Assembly: GCA_034440615.1 (NCBI GenBank)
Contig: JAOTOM010005108.1
Coordinates: 248,001 to 312,000, forward strand
Length of the DNA stretch: 64,000 nucleotides
Source: Ashinkailepas kermadecensis
Lineage: Eukaryota > Arthropoda > Thecostraca > Neolepadidae
Reading direction: 5' to 3'
The position numbers and the translations under genes are program-made. Within the stretch, counting starts at the first letter, position 1. Each line of letters begins with the position of its first letter. Shown piece after piece: positions 12,770-23,695 of this stretch. The notes under the pieces are model-generated. The model was not told where the DNA came from and did not search any database. It saw only the letters and a list, made by a program, of their open reading frames with translations.

Positions 12770-13370
12770 ACTGAGCGATTGCATAAATACTTTGGATACC
12801 CGGTTCCGCCCTTGAGTTCGGCTCCGCCCTTGTTTTGCTATCGGAAACAAAACGTCACATTCGAATACCAATCTGCTGATAGTTTGACGCACGTACAGAG
12901 ATGTCGCACCTGACCGCTGGAAGCAACAGTCTTCAAATGTCTTCAAAGAGCAAATGTCTTCAGGAACAGAAGAAATCACCGGACCAGACTTGACAACACA
13001 TCCAAGAAGCTGAAGGCACACAATCCGCACGCTGCTACCACCTGGTGACAGAAAGCGGAGATACAGGGGCAAGATTTCACGGCCAGGTTTTTTATCCGGT
13101 TCCTCTAGCGAGCAATCTGGAAACTATTTTTTGACTTTATGATCCTAGAACGTAAATGAACTTTGGAGGTTACAAACGCTCACATTGAGGGCAGTTTTAG
13201 AGGTTGTGACCGTTGGACGTAATTATCTTTGGAATTTGGAAGCACACCTATCCAACACATTTTTGGACTTTATTTCACTTTTTGGACGTAATGATCTTTA
13301 GATGCTGTGAGCTTTGAACGTTATAAGCTTTGATAGTAAATAAACCTTTCGCATTGTGATATGGCCACGA
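12770..13370 (+). repeat. Dispersed repeat family C, copy 1
   Basis: About 600 bp are collinear with 26110-26690. Shared words include TCACATTCGAATACCA/TCACATTTGAATATCA, CTGACCGCT, TGCTACCACCTG/CTGCCACCTCTTG, and a long tail of GGAGGTTGTGA and GTGAGCTTTG phrases. The tail ends near GTAAATAAACC. No conserved frame is seen in both copies, so the element type is undetermined. Confidence 0.6.
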
Positions 13371-13682
13371 TCAGCAGACCGCCACTCAGGGATGGAGCGG
13401 CGTTATTGTACAGGGACGGACGCAGGTGTAGCGCCTAGGTGCGTGTGGATATATGGATAGGCTTGAAGGATCTAGGAAGCCACCAGGGAGACGTCGTTGC
13501 CAATTAACACCTGGGATGTGCACGGCCTGGCCATACCATCCCCTCAGTGCGGTCTTGACGCCTCCTTTAGGATGAGGGAAGAAAGGAGTAGGATTCCGCG
13601 GCGGCGGTGACGCGTGTCACCGCCGCTGCCCCGGCGTGCCCCGTAAACCACTCGCCACGATGGGACACGAGAACACTGATTT
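13371..13682. other. Unassigned repeat-like stretch with an 11-bp-stem palindrome
   Basis: GCGGCGGTGAC (13601-13611) and its perfect complement GTCACCGCCGC (13616-13626) flank the loop GCGT. The surrounding GC-rich text directly abuts the 3' end of the minus-strand LINE and may be the target sequence of that insertion. Confidence 0.4.
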
Positions 13683-13777
13683 ATTGTTTGTTGTTTGTTT
13701 GGTTGGGCACTTCGGCCTGCTCAGGCCATTTCGTGCCGTGAGTGGAATGAATGAATAGTTATGTCTTGATAGTCAGT

Positions 13778-16348
13778 CTATAGTTCTTGAAGCAAGCTGG
13801 TTTCGCGGAGAAAAATGAAAAGTAGATTAATGAGGAATGGGTGCTGATCTCCTAATAGTGTAGGTAAAGAAAAGGGGATGTTATGTGTACGGCAGTAGTT
13901 GGTAAGTGTTTTTCTATGGTCATGGTAACGTTGACAGTGTAGGAGAATATGTGAAACTGTAAGAAGAGTGTTGCATGATGGGCATGAAGGTCGAGGTGAA
14001 GCAGTGTATATATATCGATGTGTGAGAAAAGTGTGACCTATGCGGAGCCGGGATATAACTTTTTCTTCTGGTCTGTTTTTTTTGTATGATGTGGTCCAGT
14101 TTTCGACGACAGGTTTGATGAGACGTAATTGTGTGTGGTTTGTTGTGTCAGTCCATTGTTGATTCCAAAAATGTCGAATGTTTTGTCGTATTGTTGATTT
14201 GATGGCGTCAAAATGTGGTGGGATTTCTGTGATGTGTGGTAATTGTAATGAATGTTTGGCGAAATGATCTGCTTTCTCGTTTCCTGCGATGCCACAGTGG
14301 CTAGGCACCCACAGGAAACGGACCTTCATGCCCATCAGATGAAGTGTTTCAAGTGTGTTATAAATGGAAATATGGCAATGGTGCGAAAAAGAAAGTGAAG
14401 AAAGAGATTGAAGAACAGATTTTGAGTCGGAACAAATGACGACATGGCGCATAGGGTGACAAATCGAACGGTTGCGGACATAGCGAAGGGCAGTGAGAAT
14501 GGCGTGTAATTCGGCGATGAAAACGGAGGTCCCATTTGGCAAGCGATGTTGTTGTGTGTATGTACCGGAAACAATGGCATTTCCTGTGCAATTTGCGTCT
14601 TTGGATCCGTCGGTGAAAACAAAAGGAACATGATGATAGCGAGAACGAAACTGGTGGAATTTTTGTTTGGCGTATTCCGGACAAAGCTGTGATTTTGGAG
14701 TGGTGGTGAGAAAGACAATATGTCTCTCAGCCATCTGCCACGGTGGTGTAGTTGGTGAAGAAAGAGCTGTAATATGTGGAATGTTGTATTGGAGCTGTGT
14801 AGAAAATGTTTTAATGCGTGAAGCTATGGTAAGCCCGGTTCGCTTTTCGGCGGGACCTAAATATTCGTGGTGTAGATTTGGGAGAATTTGTAAAGATGCG
14901 TGTGTGGGGTGGTGTTCTCTAAATTGAATTTTTGCGGCGTATCGGAGTGTTTGTTCAATTCTTCGGAGACCTAATGGTGCAATTCCTGATTCGATTTGTA
15001 GAGAAGTAATGGGAGACGTGGTCATTGCACCGAGTGCTATGCGAATGAATTTATTTTGTAAGGTGTCCAAAAGCTTCAAAGCGGTGGTACTGCCACTTGC
15101 GTAAACTATGGAGCCATATTCTATGATGGGAAGGACCAAGGATTTGCATAATTGTAATAGCGTGTGACGATCGGATCCGAATGATGAAGACGTAATACAG
15201 CGAAATAAGTTGAGTCTGTGAAAACATTTGGCCTGGATGTGTTTGACGTGCTGGTGCATGGAAAGCTTGCGATCGAAAATAACACCAAGAAATTTGAACG
15301 AATTTACAAAATGTATGTCAGTGTTTCCGAGGTGAAGTGGTGTATCTGGATTTGGGCACGGAATTGATTTGCTGAATATCATTGTGGCAGATTTTGGAGC
15401 TGAAAATGTGAAACCGTATTTGATGGACCATTGGTGTATCCGGTCAAGTGCGTTTTGTAATCTAATTAAACAATGATCATAATTTTTGCCGGAACACCAA
15501 ATCGCACTATCGTCCGCAAACAGCGAGTATGATAGATTGGCAGGCATGTTATCGAAAATGTCATTAATGATGATGTTGAATAATACTGGTGAAATGCTAC
15601 TCCCCTGTGGTAATCCGTTCTGTAGAAAACGTGGATCGGAAATCGCTGACCTGCACCGGAGATGAAAATGACGGGAACCAGACAGAAATCCTATCAAATA
15701 ATGAGCTAAATTTCCTTTGACGCCGAAGTGAAGAAGTTTGGAAATTAATGCCGGTTTGTATACCATATCATATGCTTTACTAATGTCTAAAAATACTGCA
15801 ATGGTGTGTTCGTGTTTTTTATAACCAAGGCGTATGTCAGTTTCTAATCGAATGAGATGATCTATTGTACTATGGCCATGACGAAAACCGCATTGAATTG
15901 GAGATAACAGATGATTTGTTTCTAAGTACCAGGTCAGTCTTTTTACAATCATACGTTCTAAAAGTTTTCCTAGACAGCTGGTGAGAGCGATGGGTCGGAA
16001 ATTACTGGGGTTGCTGTGGTTTTTGCCGGGTTTTGGAATAGGGATGATGAGGGCTTCCTTCCAGTTTTCGGGGAAAGTATGGCCAGACCATAATCCATTA
16101 AATGTTTGTAAGATACAATGTTTTGTGTCGTTGGATAAATGTCTGAAAAAGGAATAATGTAAATTGTCGGGACCTACAGAAGTATTACCGGCTGAGGAAA
16201 TTGCTGTATCTAGTTCTGAAACTTGAAATGGGATATTGTATGTTTCAGTGTTGTCCGAATCGAATTGTGCCAAATCGGTGTGAAATGTGTGTTGTGCATT
16301 TTGGAGAAATTCCGGTCTGTAGTTGTTGTCAGAGCTATTGTGAGCCAT
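13778..16348 (-). CDS. LINE ORF2: reverse transcriptase, RNase H, CCHC
   Basis: An uninterrupted frame of 856 codons. RT motif A is SKAYDMVYKPAL (about residue 190), motif B is GLPQGSSISPVLFN (about 245), and motif C is LFADDSAIW (about 275). RNase H follows at about 570-700: TDGSKDANCTG, AELHAILTAL, CSDSKSVLQSL and PSHCGIAGNEKADHFA supply the catalytic D, E, D and D. The C-terminus has CPSCNTLLTVSHILLHC, a CX2CX8HX4C-type knuckle. The reported start is only the first start codon after a break, because the true ORF2 begins upstream with the endonuclease. One intact frame of this length suggests a young insertion. Whether the element is still active cannot be told from sequence. Confidence 0.93.
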   Translation of the reverse strand: MAHNSSDNNYRPEFLQNAQHTFHTDLAQFDSDNTETYNIPFQVSELDTAISSAGNTSVGPDNLHYSFFRHLSNDTKHCILQTFNGLWSGHTFPENWKEALIIPIPKPGKNHSNPSNFRPIALTSCLGKLLERMIVKRLTWYLETNHLLSPIQCGFRHGHSTIDHLIRLETDIRLGYKKHEHTIAVFLDISKAYDMVYKPALISKLLHFGVKGNLAHYLIGFLSGSRHFHLRCRSAISDPRFLQNGLPQGSSISPVLFNIIINDIFDNMPANLSYSLFADDSAIWCSGKNYDHCLIRLQNALDRIHQWSIKYGFTFSAPKSATMIFSKSIPCPNPDTPLHLGNTDIHFVNSFKFLGVIFDRKLSMHQHVKHIQAKCFHRLNLFRCITSSSFGSDRHTLLQLCKSLVLPIIEYGSIVYASGSTTALKLLDTLQNKFIRIALGAMTTSPITSLQIESGIAPLGLRRIEQTLRYAAKIQFREHHPTHASLQILPNLHHEYLGPAEKRTGLTIASRIKTFSTQLQYNIPHITALSSPTTPPWQMAERHIVFLTTTPKSQLCPEYAKQKFHQFRSRYHHVPFVFTDGSKDANCTGNAIVSGTYTQQHRLPNGTSVFIAELHAILTALRYVRNRSICHPMRHVVICSDSKSVLQSLSSLSFSHHCHISIYNTLETLHLMGMKVRFLWVPSHCGIAGNEKADHFAKHSLQLPHITEIPPHFDAIKSTIRQNIRHFWNQQWTDTTNHTQLRLIKPVVENWTTSYKKNRPEEKVISRLRIGHTFLTHRYIYTASPRPSCPSCNTLLTVSHILLHCQRYHDHRKTLTNYCRTHNIPFSLPTLLGDQHPFLINLLFIFLRETSLLQEL

Positions 16349-17470
16349 GGTGTCCGCTATTGTATTTACTATTGTTTGTGGGTTTGTAATTGTGGTGTTT
16401 TGAATTTTGAGTGCCGGGAGTGATTTAAATGGAGTGCGTCCTGATAAGCGGCGAATTAACTGCCAGATTTTGCTTAAAGGTGTTCGAGAGGTGATTTGTT
16501 GTAGATAAAGTGACCATGAACGGCGACGAGCTTCGCGAATGATGCGGCGTGTCTTCGCACGTTCATAATTACGGCTGACTAAATTTTGTTGGTCGGGATG
16601 ACGTAAATATTTTCTAAATGCTCTCTTTCTTGCGGCTATTGCTCGGGAAACTTCTATCGACCATCAGGGGACTGGTGTTCTTTTTGTGAAAGGTTTTGTT
16701 AGTGGAATGGCGGTGGAAGCTGCTTCGAGAAGTGTTTTGGTAACTTGGTTGATGTTTTCGACGGGAGAAATGTTGGGGTTTTATTGAATATGTGAAAGTT
16801 CCTGAAAAGTTGTCCAATCGGCCTTCGAGATTTTCCAGCGAGGGATAAAACTTGGTGTCGTATCTGCCGCAGTTGAAAATGTGGGTGTTAATTTAATGGG
16901 GTAATGATCGCTGGCATGAATATCAGTGTCTATGGTCCAATCATAATCATTGGCCAGAGTCGGAGAGCATATTGATAAATCAATAGCTGTTTCTGTATTA
17001 TCTCCAAGGTGAAAAAAGGTTGGTTCTCCGGTGTTCAGTAATACTAAATTATGTCGGTCTAAAATTTGTTCAATGATGCGGCCGCGAGTGTCTGGAAGTG
17101 TGCGTGTTCTATCCCACGCTGGGCTATGGGCATTAAAATCGCCGAGTAATATGAAAGGATTCTTGAATTGTGTTATTAGGTGGTCTAATTGTATCAAAAT
17201 GTTTGTGTTATCTGTTTTTGGTGGAATGTAAATGGAACATACATCCACATTCCTGCCATGCAAACGCAAAGTACAAGCTACGGCTTGCAAAGGTGAATTC
17301 AGTGTAATTTGTGTATGTGTAAAATCATTGTTGATATACAGTGCTGTCCGCCACTGCGATGTGGTCCACGGACCTCATCGTGACGGTACAGTGAGTAATT
17401 TGAAAGATTGAAAATATATGCACCGGTGGGTAAGAACCAGGTTTCCGAAGAGCGATGAGAATAGCAGGGC
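16349..17470 (-). pseudogene. LINE ORF2 endonuclease part, broken
   Basis: The AP-type endonuclease reads in a frame at 16781-17290, with LLGDFNAHSPAWD (catalytic D and N) and the SDHYPI block containing the terminal catalytic histidine. The N-terminal part, ETWFLPTGAYIFN, continues in another frame to about 17450, so there is a frameshift near 17295. Stops and shifts at about 16350-16780 separate it from the RT frame. The first part of the domain is missing because of 5' truncation. Confidence 0.85.
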
Positions 17471-17475
17471 GTGCC

Positions 17476-17560
17476 ACCGTGGGGGGGGGGGGGCAGTCGC
17501 CCCTGTCGTGAGACTGGGGGGCGCCGCCCCCTGAAATTTGAGGACGCCTCTATCCGGAAA
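17476..17560. other. G-run junction
   Basis: A run of about 13 G residues (near 17480-17493) and a GGGGGGCGCCGCCCCC palindromic block join the LINE to the 21-bp minisatellite. Confidence 0.6.
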
Positions 17561-19180
17561 TGCACAGGAAAGAAGTGAGCAAGGAGGCCGACGAGACATG
17601 AGAGGAGGCCTCCAAGACGTGAGAGGAGGCCCCTAATTCGAAGAAGGAGTCACCTAGGAGAAGATAGCAGGCCCCAGAAATCAAGAGAGTGCCAACAATT
17701 GGCACGGAGGCCCCCAGGAATGCAAAGGAGGCCCCCAGGATTGCAAAGGAGGCCCCCAGGATTGCAAAGGATGCCTCCAGGCTAGCGAAGGAGGCCCCCC
17801 AGGATTGCAAAGGAGGCCCCCAGGATTGTAAAGGAGGCCCCCAGGATTGCAAAGGAGGCCCTCAGGATTGCAAAGGAGGCCCCCAGGATTGCGAAGGAGG
17901 CCCCCAGGATTGGAAAGGAGGCCTCCAGGATTGCAAAGGAGGCCTCCAGGATTACAAAGGAGGCCCCCAGGATTGCAAAGGAGGCCCCCAGGATTGCAAA
18001 GGGTCCAGGCTCCAGGATTGCAAAGGAGGCCCCCAGGATTGCAAAGGAGGCCCCAGGATTGCAAAGAGAGGCCCCCAGGATTGCAAAGGAGGCCCCCAGG
18101 ATTGCAAGGATGGATTCCAAAGGAGGCCCGAAAAAAAAAAAAGGAGGCCCCCAGGATTGCAAAGGAGGCCCCAGGATTGCAAAGGAGGCCCCCAGGATTG
18201 CGAAGGATGCCTCCAGGCTAGCGAAGGAGGCCCCCCAGGATTGCAAAGGAGGCCCCCAGGATTGTAAAGGAGGCCCCCAGGATTGCAAAGGAGGCCCCAG
18301 GATTGCAAAGGAAGCCCCAGGATTGCAAAGGAGGCCCACAGGATTGCAAAGGAGGCCCCCAGGATTGCAAAGGAGGCCCCCAGGATTGCAAAGGAAGGCC
18401 CCTGTGATTACAAAAGGAGGCCCCATGATTGCAATGGAGGCCCCCAGGATTGCAAAGGAGGCCCCCAGGATTGCAAAGGAGGCCCCCAGGATTGCCAAAG
18501 GAGGCCCCCAGGATTGCAAAGGAGGCCCCCAGGATTGCAAAGGAGGCCCATGCAAAGGAGGCCCCCAGGATTGCAAAGGAGGCCCCCAGGATTGCAAAGG
18601 AGGCCCCAGGTTGCAAAGATTGCAAAGGAGGCTCCCGTGATTACAAAGGAGGCCCCCAGGATTGCAAAGGGAGGCCCCCAGGATTACAAAGGAGGCCCCC
18701 AGGATTGCAAGAGGAGGCCCATAGGATTTTAAAGGGGGGCCCCAAAAAAAGGAAAGGAGGCCCACAGGATTACAAAGGAGGCACCAGGATTGCAAAGGAG
18801 GCCCACAGGATTATCAAGGAGGCCCCCAGGATTGCAAAGGGGGCCCAAAGGATTGAAAAGGAGGCCCCAGGATTGCAAAGGAGACCCCCAGGATCGATCT
18901 AAAGGAGGCCTCCAGGATTGCAAAGGAAGCCCCCAGGATTGCAAAGGAGGCTCCCGTTCCGGATTACAAAGGAGACCCCCATGATTGCAAAGGAGGCCCC
19001 CAGGATTGCAAAGGAGGCCCACAGGATTACAAAGGAGGCCCCCAGAATTGCAAAGGAGGCCACATGATTGTCAAGGAGGCCTCCAGGATTGCAAAGGAGG
19101 CCCACAGGATTATCAAGGAGGCCCCTTGGATTGCAAAGGAGGCCTACAGGATTGTCAAGGAGGCCATCACATGAAATATA
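17561..19180. repeat. 21-bp minisatellite, roughly 70 units
   Basis: The unit is close to AGGATTGCAAAGGAGGCCCCC with frequent single-base insertions and deletions in the C run. A 90-bp block around 17750-17850 reappears at about 18180-18290, showing higher-order duplication. Multiple 100-330 codon frames in five phases (GPPLQSWG-type reiterations) are by-products of a multiple-of-three unit. The array directly abuts the second copy of the 30-bp-period repeat. Confidence 0.95.
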
Positions 19181-19189
19181 TCACATCAA

Positions 19190-20600
19190 GACCTTTAAAA
19201 AAATAGAACTCCATGTCCAAAAGTTCACACCGAGACTCGATCGAATGGACCCCAGCACCGGAAAATTAAGAACAGTTCCGGCAAAAATTACCCGGAGGGC
19301 TTTTATACTCCGAAAGGTGCCATCGGCTGAACAAAAAAACTCCTTCGGTGGCCGCAGTGACATATCAAAGGGGCAAATGCCCCCTCCCTCCTAAGAGGGA
19401 TATGCTCCCAAGAATCGAGCCGAGGCCCCCAAAAGTCGCGCTGGGGCCACAAAAATTCGCGTCGGTCCACCAGAATTCGCGTAGGGGCTCCAAGTAAATG
19501 CGGCGGGCCCCAGAAAACTCGCTCCGAGGCCCGAAAATCTGCAACAGGAACCGCCAAGATCGCGTTGGAGCCACAGCTAAGTACAACGCGCCCCGCAAAC
19601 TCGAACCGGTCCCACCAAATATCGCGCTCGGACCCATAATTCCCATCGGTAGTACCACAAATTTGGTCTGGGCATCAAAAATTCACGTCGGGGCTGCCAA
19701 CAATTGGCGTCTAGGGCTCCACATAAGCACCGTGTGACCCCCAAAGTCGCATCGGTATCCGAAAAAGAAAGCCGGAGCCCTCCAAAATAAGGAGGGATTC
19801 CAAAAAAAATTCCGGGTCAGGAAAATGGTTCTGGAGCACCGAACATATCATCAGATGCCTTGAAAAATCGCGTACGGCATCGAAAAACATACCGGAGCTC
19901 GAAGAAAATCGAGGTGAGATGGAAAAACATAGCGCCAGGGACTCGAAAAATCAGGCCGAGATTCGGAATTTAAAGAAAATTCAGAAGAGGTCCACAAAAA
20001 TCGCGTTGACCCCAGATAACTAGCGTTGGGTCCCCGGAACCACGCGCCTGGGCGCGATAAGTTGCGCTAAGACCCAGAAATATCGCACCGAAGACCCAAA
20101 ATCGTACTGGGCCCCACAAATGTGCGTCAGAAGCCCCAAATAAACACAGCGGGACCCTAAGAGCACAACGGGGACCGAAAATGTAACTGGCCCTCCAAAG
20201 CGCAGTCTCGCAAAAAGCGACAGGGCCCTAAAACATGCGTTGCAGCCATAAATAAATATAGCGGGAACTCTAAAAAAACACACAAAAAAACACCGGAAGC
20301 TCTCAAGGCACACAGGGGCCATGCGACCGCACAAGGGCCTGAAAAGGGGCTGGGGTCGCAATAAGCAACATGGTCCCAGAACGAACAAAAATACCGGGCA
20401 CTAAATAAATACATTGAGATCATTGAAAGCGCCCCGACAACTAAGAAAAATCATCGGTGCACAAAGAAGCAACAAAACCCGAAAACGAGCAGGGGTTTCG
20501 AAAATGCATTGGGCCTCGAACAAAAATGGATTGGAGCCCTAAGACACATCCGTAGACGAAGAAATACGAAACGGGTCCAAAGAAGTACACTCAGGCAGGG
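19190..20600 (+). repeat. Large repeat with degenerate 30-bp periods, copy 2
   Basis: The core at 19200-19390 and right flank to about 19750 match 11160-11720 at an estimated three-quarters identity by eye. Degenerate periods continue to about 20600. Here the left flank is the 21-bp minisatellite instead of the 30-bp array, and no inverted half follows. Confidence 0.75.
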
Positions 20601-21263
20601 CCTCGGTTCGGTAGCCAACCTGGAAGCATGTTTAATCAAAGATATGAGGTGCATCAAAGCTCAGCGGGTATCCGCATTTCTTCATCATAAAATATGAGAA
20701 GTAGGGAACTAATGATCGAATTTAATTAATCGAATTTTCGCAGCGAACGCCCATACAAAGCATTTCATCACGTCAGATAAGGCGCAAGTCTATCATGTGG
20801 CAGCAATTAGCAAAGCGTAGGAGGCCCAGCAGAATTCGTAGCATCGCACGAAGTGTGGCGAATGCGCCGAATGCGCAAGATGGGTGTGCACATGCACTAA
20901 CGTTGGCGTCGTGGCGACCGGGCACTATGAACTGGAATGTCTGAAATTGGTAAATTTTACATTTTAAAGTGATCTGTGTAGGTGTAATTTCAGCAGTACA
21001 AGGTGACTTATCAAGGGATACCAAAAGAATACATTCGAACAGGATGGGGGAGCCAGGGTTGAAATCCGACGAATCAGAAACGATAGTGGTAGATTAGGCC
21101 CCTCGACAGGATAATTTAGTTGGTCACTAATTATTTTATATAAAAAGGTCCCCTTTGACAAAATAGTGGTCGAAATCGGAAGACTTTTTATTGAGTAGGT
21201 GGACCCCTCCAAATACGTTTGCCCCCCTCCCCTTGACGCAAATATAGGTACGTCACTGGCACT
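20601..21263. other. Nothing recognised
   Basis: No supported gene. 21060-21260 resembles low-copy transposon interior and ends with TACGTCACTGG, a hAT-like terminus. Confidence 0.3.
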
Positions 21264-22390
21264 GGCGGATCCAGGGGGGGGGGCATTCCGGCCATGCCCC
21301 CCCAAGCGCTTCAAAGGGGGGGCCATAGTGTCTTTTGGCCCCCGCCCCCAAACCAATAAAAGTAAACTAAATTAAAACGCAGTAACCTTTGCTGAGGTTA
21401 AAAAATAGCTTTCCGGGTGAAATAATCTCCAATTTTAAAGGTATTTTGTTATGATTGTTTGGAAGTCCAATATGGTAGCATAGTAGATTCTGACGCATCG
21501 AGGGTTCTATGCTGTTGAAGTTCTGCTTACAGCAAGAGATGACGAAATCAGCAGTTTCATTATTCCTTCGTCAGATAGGTTCATGAAGTTTGTTTAGCCA
21601 GTAACGGGCAAGCGGACCCAGTGAGCCAGATTTCGAAAGCGGAATTTGAACAGGATGTTTTGTGCGAGTGACCAGTTGAGCCCAGTTGAGCAGCATGTTT
21701 CGTATGTTGGTGTTGGGGTTGCTGAGATGAAGAGACAGGCTACATTCACTAGCGGATCCAGGGAGGGGCCATTCCGGCCATGGCTCCCCCGAAGCGCTTA
21801 AAAGGGTCTTTTGGCCCCCGAAACCAACAGAAGTAAACTGAATGAAAATGCAGTAACCTTTGCCGAGGTTAAAAAATATCGTCTGGATGAAAGTATCTCC
21901 AATTTTAAAGGTATTTTTATAATTGTTTGGAAGCCAATATGGTAGCATAGTACATTCTGACACGCATCGAGGGTTCTATGCTGCTCAAGTTCTGCTTACA
22001 GCAAGAGTTGACAAAATCGGATCTGCCAGTGTGTACACGTGCACGAACGTTGACGTGGTACAAGACGTTGAACGTGAACATGAACGTTTTGGTAAACAAG
22101 AACACAAATCCCGTAACTTAGAAGCGGTGGAGGTAGGCTGGGGCCCCTACACAGGACATTATGTTGTCATTAATTATTATTGTAAAAAATGGGTCCATTT
22201 GACAAATAGTGGTAGAAATCCGATGCTTTTAACCAAAAATAGTGGGAGAATGGGCACCCTCCAAATCCCTTCGACCCCTCCTCTGATGCAATTCCTAAGT
22301 ACGCCACTGGGGAGAGGGGGAGGGGGGGGGCTGACGCCGAAAACCGAAAGTTGGCCCCCCCAAACCGGTGGGCTAGATCCGCCAGTGCGT
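21264..22390. mobile_element. Nested hAT-like non-autonomous elements
   Basis: The left terminus CACTGGCGGATCCAG at 21261-21275 faces CTAGATCCGCCAGTG ending near 22390, an imperfect terminal inverted repeat of about 15 bp. A direct duplication of about 270 bp covers 21267-21555 and 21748-22020, each copy beginning with a CACTRGCGGATCCAGG end. Further TACGCCACTGG-like ends occur at about 22290. Related ends occur at 22615, 24397 and 36122. Termini of this CACTGGCG type are typical of hAT superfamily elements. No transposase frame and no 8-bp target duplication could be confirmed. Confidence 0.5.
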
Positions 22391-22649
22391 TTGCTTATTT
22401 ATACCCTGGTATGGCTCAGTTCTCAGCGGAAAAAAGATTCTTGCTATTGCGCTTTGCGTAAATGATGCACCATGCCAAGAACAAACAAGACATCAATATG
22501 AAGCCATGTTCCCCATTCTGGAACCATACTAAGAGCCTAAAAAAGCAATAGGAGGCCCTAACACAGTGGAGGCCCCCTTTCGGGAGCAGGAGGCCCCCTA
22601 TCAATATTGCCCCCCTGGAAGAATTTCGTGGCGACGCCACTGAGGGTCA
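22391..22649. other. Nothing recognised apart from a transposon-like end
   Basis: GGCGACGCCACTGAGG at about 22630 looks like another transposon terminus. No gene. Confidence 0.3.
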
Positions 22650-23695
22650 TCTACAATTCAGGTGCAGGATGCTGTGTGATTCACATGCAGGATCCAGCAA
22701 AATTTAAGTGCAGGACTCTGTAGGATTTATTTTCAGGAACGTGTATGATTTATGTGCAGGACCCTGCAGGATTTATATGCAGGACACCACAGGATCCTGT
22801 AGGCTCCCATCCAATTTTTATGCAGGACCCTGCAGGACGGCCATGGATATAACAGGATTGATATAAATAATCCTGCAGGACAGCCCTGGATGCGACAGGA
22901 TTTATGTGAAGGATTCTGCAGGATTTATGCGCATGATCCTGCACGACAGCCCTGGATCCTATAGGATTTATGTGAAGGATCCTGCAGGAAGCTGGATCAG
23001 GATTTATGTGAAGGATCCTGTAGGATTTATGTGCAGGATCATACAGGACAATCCTGGATATGACAGGATTTATGTGAAGGATTCTGCAGGATTTATGCGC
23101 ATGATCCTGCAGGACAGCCCTAGATCCTACAGGATTTATGTGAAGGATCCTGCAGGATTCTACAGGACAGTCCTGGATCCGACAGAACTTATGTGAAGGA
23201 TCCTGTAGGATTTATGCGCAGGATCATGCAGGACAGTCCTGGATATGACAGGATTTATGTGAAGGATTCTGCAGGATTTATGCGCATGATCCTGCAGGAC
23301 AGCCCTAGATCCTACAGGATTTATGTGAAGGATCCTGCAGGACTTATGTGCAGGATCCGACAGAATTTATGTGAAGGATTCTGTAGGATTTATCTGCAGA
23401 ATCCTGGAGGACAGTCCTTTATCCGACAAGATTTATGTGAAGGATCATGCAGGACAGTTCTGAATCCGACAGGATATATGTGAAGGATCCTGCGGGATTT
23501 ATATGCAGAACCCTGCAGGATTTATATGTAGGACCCTGCAGGATTTACATGCAGGACCCTGCAGGATTTATGTGCAGGATCCTGCAGGATTTATGTGCAG
23601 GATCGCATCAATTTCTCACAGAGAATCCTGCAGGATCCCTCAAGACCCTGCCATGCACAATTGTGCAGGACAATCCTGTAGGATTTTTCCACTAG
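22650..23695. repeat. Minisatellite of 22-26 bp units rich in CCTGCAGG palindromes
   Basis: Units resemble GGATCCTGCAGGATTTATGTG with variable spacing. Higher-order copies of about 220 bp are visible (23055-23160 against 23240-23330). Frames of 60-96 codons with YVKDPAGF-type reiterations come from the unit. A G run closes the array at about 23695-23712. Confidence 0.92.

Larger units (their letters stand above)
13683..17475 (-). mobile_element. I-superfamily LINE, 5'-truncated, near-complete ORF2
   Basis: The element runs on the minus strand. Its 3' end is at about 13683, with an A/C-rich tail of AAAC-type words, and a compact two-stem hairpin lies at 13705-13737. Its 5' end stops in the endonuclease N-terminus near 17470, where a 13-base G run and a GC-rich junction begin. 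Domain order is AP endonuclease, reverse transcriptase, RNase H and zinc knuckle, as known for the I superfamily. No flanking duplication could be found because the left junction falls in satellite sequence. Confidence 0.88.

Noticed and set aside
17681..18902. Several 100-337 codon frames on both strands
   Set aside because: All follow the 21-bp unit in different phases; no unique flanking domain.
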